A DNA stretch of 6,597 nucleotides from CAWDLX01 sp046728155 (lineage in GTDB: Bacteria > Actinomycetota > Actinomycetes > Mycobacteriales > Micromonosporaceae): positions 1 to 6,597 of the forward strand of contig JBKPDY010000143.1 in the NCBI GenBank assembly GCA_046728155.1, read 5' to 3'. The notes under the pieces were generated by a model. The model was not told the origin of the DNA, made no database searches, and saw only the letters and a list, made by a program, of their open reading frames with translations. Below, in pieces: positions 1 through 5,050 of the stretch. The position numbers were made by a program, and so were the translations under genes. Every line of letters starts with the position of its first letter. The first letter of the stretch is position 1.

Positions 1-144
1 GCCCAGATGGAACAGCCCCGCCTGGTAGCGCGAGGGATTCTGGCCCTGCTCGAGGAGGCCCGATCGGCCGACCGGCTGCACGAGACTCAACCCACTCGTA
101 CGGTCGCGCTCAGGCGACTGGCGCGCGACCCGGCGCGGGCCTGA
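1..144 (+). CDS. C-terminal end of a probable alpha/beta hydrolase (partial)
   Basis: The first reading frame is open from the window edge to a TGA at 142-144 and gives 47 residues, beginning AQMEQPRLVARGILALLEEA. The phrase MEQPRLVARGILALLEE resembles the helix that follows the catalytic histidine in alpha/beta hydrolases, where the chain commonly reads as a Met-Glu-x-Pro turn and then an amphipathic helix ending the fold. The catalytic Ser, Asp and His would all lie outside the window, so the family call rests on this short tail alone. The last 25 or so residues are Arg-rich and look like an unconserved extension. Context gives mild support: from memory, mycobacteria carry the alpha/beta hydrolase lipV (Rv3203) near the same DUF3152/moeZ genes. 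It could equally be another protein ending in a similar helix. The open frame and stop are seen; the function is inferred. Confidence 0.5.
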   Translation, partial: AQMEQPRLVARGILALLEEARSADRLHETQPTRTVALRRLARDPARA

Positions 145-214
145 TCTTCGTCCACTGTGGAACATCCGGCGCGCCGTCGGCCAACCTCGGCTCGCCACGC
201 GGTCGGGTCCATGT

Positions 215-220
215 CAGGCT
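215..220 (+). promoter_or_regulatory. Possible -10 element for the DUF3152 gene
   Basis: CAGGCT differs by one base from TAGGCT, a good actinobacterial TANNNT -10 hexamer. Its last T lies 8 bases before the GTG at 228. No Shine-Dalgarno precedes that GTG, so a leaderless or nearly leaderless transcript is plausible. I see no convincing -35. The match is weak and rests mainly on spacing. Confidence 0.25.
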
Positions 221-227
221 ATGCGGC

Positions 228-1052
228 GTGTCAGCCCCCGCCACACGCCACCGTCATGCCCGTACCGGCGCGGTCGGCTGGGTGGTGGTTCTGCTGGTGG
301 GGCTGACCACGCTCGGCGCCGCCGGTGCCTATCTGTACCTCAGACCCACGATCGGTTCGATCGCCGCCGCTGCGGGTACCTCCCCCACACCGTCGCCGAC
401 CCCCACACCGTCGCCGACCCCCACACCCTCACCGACCGCCACCCCCGTGCCGTCTTACGCGAGGAACGGCCCGGGCACGTACATCTACGCCAGCGGGACG
501 AGCGCGGTCTTCGGCACCGCCGGCGACCTGCGGCGCTACCACGTGGAGGTGGAGACGGGCTCGCCGGTGTCGGCCGCGGACTTCGCGGCAGTGGTGGACG
601 CCACGCTGTCGGACCCCAGGAGCTGGATCGCCGGCAACAATGTCCGGCTGCAGCGGGTGCCGCAGACGACGCCCGCCAACTTCACCGTCATGCTGGTGAC
701 ACCTGGCACCGCGCAGCGGCTCTGCATGGCGGTCGGGTTGGACATAGTCTGGCGTGGCGAGCCGTACACCTCGTGCCAGGCCGGCCCGCAGGCGGTCATC
801 AACCTGACCAGGTACCTCACCTCCGTCCCCGGGTACGGCGCGCCACTGCTCGCATATCGGCAGTACGCCATCAACCACGAGGTCGGGCACATCCTCGGCC
901 ACGGCCACGAACTCTGCCCGGGTGAGGGCCGACCCGCGCCAGTAATGCAGCAGCAGACGTTCGGCCTGCAGGGATGTGTGGCGTACAGCTGGCCCTACCT
1001 CGATGGCAAGCGGTACGCCGGTCCGCCCGGGCGGATCGCGCCCTCGGCGTGA
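228..1052 (+). CDS. DUF3152 protein: membrane-anchored or secreted metzincin-like putative metallopeptidase
   Basis: This 274-residue protein has three parts. A short basic N-terminus leads into a hydrophobic segment at about residues 17-39, which is a signal anchor or uncleaved signal peptide. A Pro/Thr/Ser linker at about 50-76 includes PTPSPT repeats. The rest is a globular domain of the DUF3152 type. That domain has H217-E218-V-G-H221-I-L-G224-H-G-H227, matching the metzincin zinc motif HExxHxxGxxH, and Met240 in VMQQQTFG could be the Met-turn. Four cysteines (166, 183, 230, 250) could form two disulfides, which fits a location outside the membrane. The motif predicts a zinc peptidase, but I know of no substrate for this family. 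GTG 228 is chosen because the hydrophobic segment follows at a normal distance, and the only nearby upstream ATGs (211, 221) are out of frame. No Shine-Dalgarno is visible. moeZ lies downstream, beyond a repeat region, so the two are probably not tightly co-transcribed. Confidence 0.85.
   Translation: MSAPATRHRHARTGAVGWVVVLLVGLTTLGAAGAYLYLRPTIGSIAAAAGTSPTPSPTPTPSPTPTPSPTATPVPSYARNGPGTYIYASGTSAVFGTAGDLRRYHVEVETGSPVSAADFAAVVDATLSDPRSWIAGNNVRLQRVPQTTPANFTVMLVTPGTAQRLCMAVGLDIVWRGEPYTSCQAGPQAVINLTRYLTSVPGYGAPLLAYRQYAINHEVGHILGHGHELCPGEGRPAPVMQQQTFGLQGCVAYSWPYLDGKRYAGPPGRIAPSA
383..436 (+). repeat. Three tandem 18-bp repeats encoding the PTPSPT linker
   Basis: The unit CCCCACACCGTCGCCGAC occurs at 383-400 and 401-418 without a mismatch, and at 419-436 with two changes (positions 428 and 431). 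The 18-bp period keeps the reading frame, so each copy adds six Pro/Thr/Ser residues to the stalk between the membrane segment and the DUF3152 domain. The copy number could vary between strains by slippage without breaking the gene. Confidence 0.9.
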
Positions 1053-1053
1053 T

Positions 1054-1119
1054 CGAGCGCGGCGGCGAGCCGGCGTGACCGAGCCGACAGCGAGCGAGCA
1101 TCGCAGGGCCGCCAGGCCC
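1054..1119 (+). repeat. Intergenic GC-rich repeat, copy 1
   Basis: This copy begins just after the DUF3152 stop codon. Positions 1054-1113 match 1184-1243 at 59 of 60 bases, exactly 130 bases apart; the one mismatch is C1063 versus A1193. The copy ends in a small hairpin, GGGCC (1106-1110), loop GCCA, GGCCC (1115-1119). The first 30 bases also resemble copy 3. After it, 1120-1179 is a GC-rich stretch without a recognised gene. Confidence 0.85.
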
Positions 1120-1179
1120 GTGCCGGGGTCCCGGCGGAGACGTGGAGCGCAGCGGAGCGTCTTCGTGGGTGGCAGGTGC

Positions 1180-1250
1180 GGAACGAGCGCGGAGGCGAGC
1201 CGGCGTGACCGAGCCGACAGCGAGCGAGCATCGCAGGGCCGCCAAGGCCC
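1180..1250 (+). repeat. Intergenic GC-rich repeat, copy 2
   Basis: This copy shares 59 of 60 bases with copy 1, and 1180-1222 is identical over 43 bases to 1258-1300 (copy 3). Its terminal hairpin is GGGCC (1236-1240), loop GCCAA, GGCCC (1246-1250). Relative to copy 1 it has one extra A, which falls in the loop and leaves the stem intact. Confidence 0.85.
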
Positions 1251-1257
1251 GAGGAGC

Positions 1258-1308
1258 GGAACGAGCGCGGAGGCGAGCCGGCGTGACCGAGCCGACAGCG
1301 GAGCGAGT
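1258..1308 (+). repeat. Intergenic GC-rich repeat, copy 3 (truncated)
   Basis: The first 43 bases (1258-1300) are identical to copy 2 and start 78 bases after it. The match continues with a one-base G insertion (GCGGAGCGAG against GCGAGCGAG) and then fades, so the GGGCC hairpin is missing. From here to the moeZ ribosome binding site at 1369 I see only a weak 5-bp hairpin, GTGCG-TGT-CGCAC, at 1307-1319. Confidence 0.8.
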
Positions 1309-1368
1309 GCGTGTCGCACGTCACGGCGTCCCAGCGGGGGACGAGCAACAATGGTAGGGATCACTTTC

Positions 1369-1374
1369 AGGAGG
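1369..1374 (+). promoter_or_regulatory. Strong ribosome binding site that fixes the moeZ start
   Basis: AGGAGG lies 5 bases before the GTG at 1380. It is the only near-perfect Shine-Dalgarno in the window. It favours GTG 1380 over the in-frame GTG at 1311, which would lie in the region just after the intergenic repeats. The overlapping ATG at 1378 is out of frame. Confidence 0.9.
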
Positions 1375-1379
1375 TCGAT

Positions 1380-2558
1380 GTGTCCTTGCCACCACTGGTG
1401 GAGCCGGCCGACGAACTCACCGTCGACGAGATCCGCCGCTACTCGCGACACCTGATCATCCCAGATGTCGCGGTCACCGGTCAGAAGCGGCTGAAGAACG
1501 CGAAGGTTCTCTGCGTGGGCGCCGGTGGCCTCGGCTCGCCCGCGCTCATGTATCTCGCCGCGGCCGGCGTGGGCACGCTCGGGATCGTCGACTTCGACAC
1601 GGTGGACGAGTCGAACCTGCAGCGCCAGATCATTCACGGCCAGAGCGACATCGGCCGGCCCAAGGCCGAGTCGGCCGCCGCGTCCGTGCGGGAGATCAAC
1701 CCGTACGTCAACGTGGTGATTCATAACACGGTGCTTTCGAACGAGAACGTCTTCGAGATCTTCGAGCAGTACGACCTGATCGTTGACGGGACGGACAACT
1801 TCGCCACCCGATACATGGTCAACGACGCGTGCGTGCTGCTCGGCAAGCCGTACGTGTGGGGGTCCATCTACCGGTTCGACGGCCAGGCCGCCGTCTTCTG
1901 GGCTGAGCACGGGCCGTGCTACCGCTGCCTCTACCCCGAGCCGCCGCCGCCCGGCATGGTTCCGTCCTGCGCCGAAGGTGGTGTCCTGGGCGTTCTGTGC
2001 GCCTCGGTCGGGTCGATCCAGGTCACCGAGGCCATCAAGTTGATCACCGGGATCGGGGAGCCACTCGTCGGCGGGCTCGTCGTCTATGACGCGCTCGACA
2101 TGACGTACCGCAAGATCAAGGTGCGTAAGGATCCGGACTGCGCCGTCTGTGGCGAGAACCCGACTGTCACCTCGTTGATCGACTACGAGGACTTCTGCGG
2201 AGCGGTCTCCGATGAGGCCGCGCAGGCTGTGGTCGGCTCGACGATCACGGTCGGCGACCTCAACGACTGGATCACCTCGGGCAAGTCGATGCACCTGGTC
2301 GATGTCCGTGAGCCGGCCGAGTACGAGATCGTCAAGATCCCTGGCTCGGTACTCGTCCCCAAGGGAGAGATCCTCAACGGACAGGCGCTCGCCTCGATGC
2401 CGCAGGACAAGCAGATCGTCCTGTACTGCAAAACCGGCGTCCGCAGTGCCGAGGCCCTGGCCGCGCTGAAGGCGGCCGGCTTCAAGGACGCGGTCCACGT
2501 CCACGGCGGAGTCTCCGCCTGGGTACGGCAGATCGATCCGTCGCTGCCCGCCTACTGA
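1380..2558 (+). CDS. moeZ: MoeZ: sulfur-carrier protein adenylyltransferase/sulfurtransferase
   Basis: This 392-residue protein joins an E1-like ThiF/MoeB domain to a C-terminal rhodanese domain. The family adenylates the C-terminal glycine of small ubiquitin-like sulfur carriers (such as MoaD and CysO types) and converts it to a thiocarboxylate, feeding molybdopterin, cysteine and sometimes secondary-metabolite sulfur. The ATP-binding loop GAGGLGS is at 47-53, and the acidic/arginine-finger region VDFDTVDESNLQRQ is at 70-83. DGTDNF starts at D136. Zinc ligands are the pairs C180/C183 and C254/C257. C197 in VPSCAEGG is the conserved adenylation-domain cysteine. The rhodanese part spans about 285-390, with the active-site loop CKTGVRS at C350, expected to carry the persulfide. 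All key residues are intact. The length equals what I recall for the mycobacterial protein. It has its own strong ribosome binding site and is followed by a hairpin, so it may be transcribed alone. Confidence 0.96.
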   Translation: MSLPPLVEPADELTVDEIRRYSRHLIIPDVAVTGQKRLKNAKVLCVGAGGLGSPALMYLAAAGVGTLGIVDFDTVDESNLQRQIIHGQSDIGRPKAESAAASVREINPYVNVVIHNTVLSNENVFEIFEQYDLIVDGTDNFATRYMVNDACVLLGKPYVWGSIYRFDGQAAVFWAEHGPCYRCLYPEPPPPGMVPSCAEGGVLGVLCASVGSIQVTEAIKLITGIGEPLVGGLVVYDALDMTYRKIKVRKDPDCAVCGENPTVTSLIDYEDFCGAVSDEAAQAVVGSTITVGDLNDWITSGKSMHLVDVREPAEYEIVKIPGSVLVPKGEILNGQALASMPQDKQIVLYCKTGVRSAEALAALKAAGFKDAVHVHGGVSAWVRQIDPSLPAY

Positions 2559-2572
2559 TCTTGCGTGAAAGC

Positions 2573-2614
2573 AGGGGCACCCCATTGACCCGTACGGGCA
2601 GTAAGGGTGCCCCT
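2573..2614 (+). terminator. Probable terminator hairpin after moeZ
   Basis: AGGGGCACCC (2573-2582) and GGGTGCCCCT (2605-2614) are perfect 10-bp inverted arms. The 22-base loop itself contains the self-complementary CCCGTACGGG (2589-2598). The structure starts 14 bases after the moeZ stop. No T-run follows, which is common for actinobacterial terminators. It would also separate moeZ from the next gene's promoter. Confidence 0.75.
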
Positions 2615-2665
2615 ATTGGCAGGGCACGCGAAGGGCGGTGCACAACCACGCGCGAGCGCGGACGG

Positions 2666-2671
2666 TACCAT
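2666..2671 (+). promoter_or_regulatory. Possible -10 element giving a leaderless transcript
   Basis: TACCAT fits the actinobacterial TANNNT -10 consensus, and its final T is 8 bases before the ATG at 2679. A transcript starting at or one base before that ATG would explain the lack of a usefully spaced Shine-Dalgarno. No clear -35 is visible. The call also favours ATG 2679 over ATG 2670, which overlaps this hexamer. Confidence 0.45.
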
Positions 2672-2678
2672 GCGGGGA

Positions 2679-3485
2679 ATGGTCGATATCGATGCGGCGG
2701 TGGGCTTCGTCGTGGCCCGCGGCGATGCCGTCGACCGGGCCAGACTCTCCCGATTGCGTACCGGGGCGATCCCATCGACGGATATCTTTGAGCATGTCGA
2801 ACGCGGGCAGACGCCGTCCGGCGGCTGGCCGGCTCAGTGGGCCGCCGATATCGCCTCCGTGGACGCCACCTGCTTCCGCCTCGCCGAGCTCGACGATCTC
2901 GACGGACTGAGTCGACCCGCGGCCACCCGAGCGCTGGACTGGCTGGCTGCGAGACAGCGTCTGGACGGCTGGTGGGAGGAGGACGCCACGCTCGAGGACG
3001 TCGCCCCCTCGTGGGCGAAGCCGGGTGACCCGGAGGCCCGGTTCTACCTCACCGCCAACGCCACGTTCTGGCTCGCCGTGGTGGCCGGAGACGCCGCCGA
3101 ACGGGGCGAGCCGGAGCCGTACGAGGTCGCGCTGACCCGGGCCACCCGCACGATCCTCGACGCTGCCGGTCCGGATGGGAGCTGGCCCGGATTCCTGGTC
3201 TCCGGCTGGCTTGCGGCCGGGGCCCTGCACCGCACCGGCTGGTTCTACCAGGCGGCCCGGATGTTCAGCCTGCTCACCGAGCGGTTACCCGCGATGTCCG
3301 CGGCGGACGCGGCCTGGATGACACTCGCTCTTCGAAGAGCAGGACTGTCTACGGAGGACAGACTGCTCGCCCTCGCCAGGGAGCGCCTCGACCAGACTCA
3401 ACGCCCGGATGGTGCATGGGCCGGCGACGACGGGCCGGCCTTCGACGTGCACACCACGTTGACCGCGCTGCGCGCCCTGCGCTGA
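2679..3485 (+). CDS. Prenyltransferase/squalene-oxidase-repeat protein, function unknown
   Basis: This protein of 268 residues appears all-helical and carries four Gly-Trp repeat cores of the kind found in the alpha/alpha barrels of squalene cyclases and prenyltransferases. They are SGGWPAQW near W50, QRLDGWWEE near W98, GPDGSWPG near W169 and QRPDGAWAG near W247. It is far shorter than a squalene-hopene cyclase and I see no DxDD acid motif; the nearest phrase is SVDATCF at 60-66. There is no signal peptide or membrane segment, so it is probably cytoplasmic. A terpene cyclase activity should therefore not be assumed; a binding or helper role is as likely. From memory, mycobacterial Rv3205c next to moeZ is the equivalent. 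ATG 2679 is preferred because of the -10 hexamer at 2666; ATG 2670 would add three residues (MRG). It ends 13 bases before the stop of the convergent proB. Confidence 0.85.
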   Translation: MVDIDAAVGFVVARGDAVDRARLSRLRTGAIPSTDIFEHVERGQTPSGGWPAQWAADIASVDATCFRLAELDDLDGLSRPAATRALDWLAARQRLDGWWEEDATLEDVAPSWAKPGDPEARFYLTANATFWLAVVAGDAAERGEPEPYEVALTRATRTILDAAGPDGSWPGFLVSGWLAAGALHRTGWFYQAARMFSLLTERLPAMSAADAAWMTLALRRAGLSTEDRLLALARERLDQTQRPDGAWAGDDGPAFDVHTTLTALRALR

Positions 3486-3498
3486 CCGGCGGCAGACC

Positions 3499-4626
3499 TC
3501 ACAGCAGGACCATGTCGTCGCGGTGTACGACCTCCTTCTCGTACTCCGGACCCAGCTGCGCGGCAAGGTCTACTGTGGATCGCCCGAGCAGGCCGGGAAG
3601 CTCCCCCGAGTCGTAGTTGACGAGTCCGCGGGCCACGGGGCGCCCGGCCGGGTCCACCAGGTCGACCGGATCGCCGGCGGCGAACCGCCCCTCCACCCCG
3701 GTCACGCCCGCCGGAAGCAACGACGCCCGCCGGCCGACGACGGCATGGACCGCGCCCTCGTCGAGGTGCAGCCGTCCGCGGGGCGACGTGGCGTGGGCGA
3801 GCCAGAACAGGCGCGCCGCCGGCCGCTCCCGCACCCGGTGAAACAGGGTGCCGACCGGCTGACCGGAAAGGGCGGGGCCGGCCTGCTCCGCCGCCGTCAG
3901 AAGAACTGGGATGCCGGCGCCGGTGGCTATCCGAGCAGCGTCCACTTTGGTCACCATGCCGCCGGTACCCAGGCCGGCGCGCCCGCCCCGCCGCATCGCC
4001 ACGCCGGCGAGGTCCTCCTCACCCCGTACCTCCTTGATACGGCGCGACTGCGGCTTCGAGGGATCGCCGGTATAGAGACCGTCCACATCGGAGAGAAGTA
4101 CGAGCAGGTCGGCGTGGATGAGCGCGGCCACCAGCGCCGCGATGCGATCGTTGTCGCCGAAGCGGATCTCCTCGGTGGCGACGGTGTCGTTCTCGTTGAC
4201 GATCGGTACGGTGCCGAGGTTGAGCAGGCGACGCAGGGTCCGGTAGGCATTGCGGTAGTGCGAACGCCGGACGACATCGTCCACGGTCAGCAGGACCTGG
4301 CCGACCGTACGCCGGTGGCGGCCGAACGACTCGGTGTACGCCCGCATCAGCAGGCCCTGCCCGACGCTGGCGGCCGCCTGTTGGGTGGCCAGGTCGCGGG
4401 GCCGGGTCCGCAGGCCCAACGGGGCGAGCCCGGCCGCGATCGCCCCGGACGACACAAGGACGACCTCGCGGCCGGCGGCCGGCAGGTCGGCGAGCACGTC
4501 CACGAGCTGGTCGACCCGGCGCGCGTCGAGACCACCGTGCGCCGTGGTGAGCGACGAGGATCCGACCTTGACGACGATCCGCCGGGCGGTCGTCACGATC
4601 GCCCCGTGAGTGGACACGCCTGCCAT
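3499..4626 (-). CDS. proB: Glutamate 5-kinase
   Basis: This gene encodes the first enzyme of proline synthesis, which phosphorylates L-glutamate with ATP to gamma-glutamyl phosphate in the cytoplasm. The 375 residues comprise an amino-acid kinase domain (to about 265) and a C-terminal PUA domain (about 285-365), the standard bacterial layout. Visible signatures are IVVKVGSSSL with K20, SSGAIAAGL at 59-67, PIVNENDTV at 141-149, FGDND at 156-160, LSDVDGLYTGDP at 178-189 and GTGGMVTKVDAA at 220-231. The end, EYEKEVVHRDDMVLL, is typical. ATG 4626 is given as the start, but no Shine-Dalgarno precedes it. GTG 4617, three codons in, also fits because CATAAT at 4625-4630 (read on this strand) could act as a -10. 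Neither proA nor obg is adjacent, although those are common proB neighbours. It is divergent from the ATL gene and convergent with the repeat-protein gene. Confidence 0.95.
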   Translation of the reverse strand: MAGVSTHGAIVTTARRIVVKVGSSSLTTAHGGLDARRVDQLVDVLADLPAAGREVVLVSSGAIAAGLAPLGLRTRPRDLATQQAAASVGQGLLMRAYTESFGRHRRTVGQVLLTVDDVVRRSHYRNAYRTLRRLLNLGTVPIVNENDTVATEEIRFGDNDRIAALVAALIHADLLVLLSDVDGLYTGDPSKPQSRRIKEVRGEEDLAGVAMRRGGRAGLGTGGMVTKVDAARIATGAGIPVLLTAAEQAGPALSGQPVGTLFHRVRERPAARLFWLAHATSPRGRLHLDEGAVHAVVGRRASLLPAGVTGVEGRFAAGDPVDLVDPAGRPVARGLVNYDSGELPGLLGRSTVDLAAQLGPEYEKEVVHRDDMVLL

Positions 4627-4630
4627 TATG
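4625..4630 (-). promoter_or_regulatory. Possible -10 element for proB
   Basis: Read on the - strand this is CATAAT, one base from TATAAT. It overlaps the annotated ATG and lies 8 bases before the alternative GTG at 4617. A second candidate on the same strand, TAAGGT at 4640-4645, would instead give a leader of about 7 bases before ATG 4626. The sequence does not decide between them. Confidence 0.3.
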
Positions 4631-4643
4631 TCGGGGGCGACCT

Positions 4644-4649
4644 TAGCCT
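4644..4649 (+). promoter_or_regulatory. Possible -10 element giving a leaderless ATL transcript
   Basis: TAGCCT fits TANNNT, and its last base is exactly 7 bases before the GTG at 4656, so transcription would start on the start codon. No Shine-Dalgarno is present. It overlaps, on the opposite strand, a proB -10 candidate (TAAGGT, 4640-4645), so the two promoters may compete. Confidence 0.45.
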
Positions 4650-4655
4650 GGCGTC

Positions 4656-5003
4656 GTGCCTGAGCCTGGTGGCATGCCGGCGAGACAGGGAGACTACGAC
4701 CCTGCCGAGTACGTGGAGGCGGTGCTCCGGACGGTCGAGCGGATCCCGCCTGGGCGGGTGATGTCGTACGGAGCGATCGCCGAGTATCTGCACGAGCGGT
4801 TCGGCCGGGGCTCGGCGCGGCGGGTCGGCACCATCATGGCCACGTACGGGTCGGCCGTGCCGTGGCATCGTGTCGTCAGCGGAGGCGGTCGGTTGCCGCG
4901 CGGACACGAGAACGAGGCGCGCCGGCGTCTGGTCGCCGAGGGCGTGATCTTCCGCGGCGCCCGGGTGCCCATGGCCGACCACGCGTGGTGGCCGAGTTCA
5001 TAA
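4656..5003 (+). CDS. Alkyltransferase-like protein (ATL, MGMT-fold DNA-damage recognition)
   Basis: This 115-residue protein has the DNA-binding domain of O6-alkylguanine-DNA alkyltransferases. The active-site phrase PCHR is replaced by P69-W70-H71-R72, so the alkyl-accepting cysteine is a tryptophan. ATL proteins with this change bind O6-alkylguanine, flip the base and pass the lesion to nucleotide excision repair, without dealkylating it. Aligned by eye with fission-yeast Atl1, Y38 in MSYGAIA matches the base-flipping tyrosine (Y25), and R55 in ARRVG matches the arginine finger (R39). The end, DHAWWPSS, resembles the Trp-Pro tail of Atl1. GTG 4656 is preferred for the start because of the -10 at 4644. 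ATG 4674 is an in-frame alternative that would lose six residues outside the conserved domain. A similar gene, Rv3204 as I recall, lies in the mycobacterial moeZ neighbourhood. Confidence 0.92.
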   Translation: MPEPGGMPARQGDYDPAEYVEAVLRTVERIPPGRVMSYGAIAEYLHERFGRGSARRVGTIMATYGSAVPWHRVVSGGGRLPRGHENEARRRLVAEGVIFRGARVPMADHAWWPSS

Positions 5004-5028
5004 TGATGCGGGAGAGCCGTCGCGAGTT

Positions 5029-5039
5029 GTAACGGTTAC
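5029..5039. promoter_or_regulatory. Short palindrome, possible operator for the transporter gene
   Basis: GTAAC and GTTAC are perfect inverted arms around a single G. The site overlaps the candidate -10 TACGAT (5037-5042), so a bound regulator would block transcription. AT-containing palindromes of this sort are typical of LacI-family sugar regulators, but no regulator gene is in the window. Confidence 0.4.
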
Positions 5040-5042
5040 GAT
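5037..5042 (+). promoter_or_regulatory. Possible -10 element for the GPH transporter
   Basis: TACGAT matches TANNNT and ends 9 bases before ATG 5051. This would place the transcript start 0 to 2 bases before that ATG, while GTG 5045 would be upstream of the expected start site. I see no -35 and no Shine-Dalgarno. Confidence 0.4.
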
Positions 5043-5050
5043 TCGTGATC

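Noticed and set aside
167..176. CGGCGCGCCG palindrome upstream of the DUF3152 gene as an operator
   Set aside because: It is a 10-bp all-G/C palindrome in GC-rich DNA, it has no loop to act as a terminator, and no second copy is present in the window.
1138..1162. Hairpin AGACG...CGTCT as a DUF3152 terminator
   Set aside because: The stem is only 5 bp with a 15-base loop and no T-run, which is expected by chance in such GC-rich DNA.
1054..1308. CRISPR array
   Set aside because: There are only three copies, spacings are irregular (130 and 78 bases), the third is truncated, and no cas gene is present.
1311..1379. GTG 1311 as the moeZ start
   Set aside because: It would add 23 residues without family resemblance, while GTG 1380 has AGGAGG at ideal spacing and gives the usual family length.
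976..1455. Short + strand frames across the repeat region, with ERARRRAGVTEPT recurring
   Set aside because: The peptide recurs only because the DNA repeats. The frames have no start signal and run into the moeZ coding region in another frame.
429..2585. A 718-codon open frame on the - strand across the DUF3152 gene, the repeats and moeZ
   Set aside because: It is antisense to two genes with clear family motifs, is Arg/Asp-rich with no recognisable domain, and is the kind of open frame that high GC produces.
3486..3498. Shared terminator between the repeat-protein gene and proB
   Set aside because: The 13-base gap has no inverted repeat that could form a stable stem.
3523..4761. A 412-codon open frame on the + strand opposite proB
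   Set aside because: It is the shadow of proB, which has all its catalytic motifs on the - strand.
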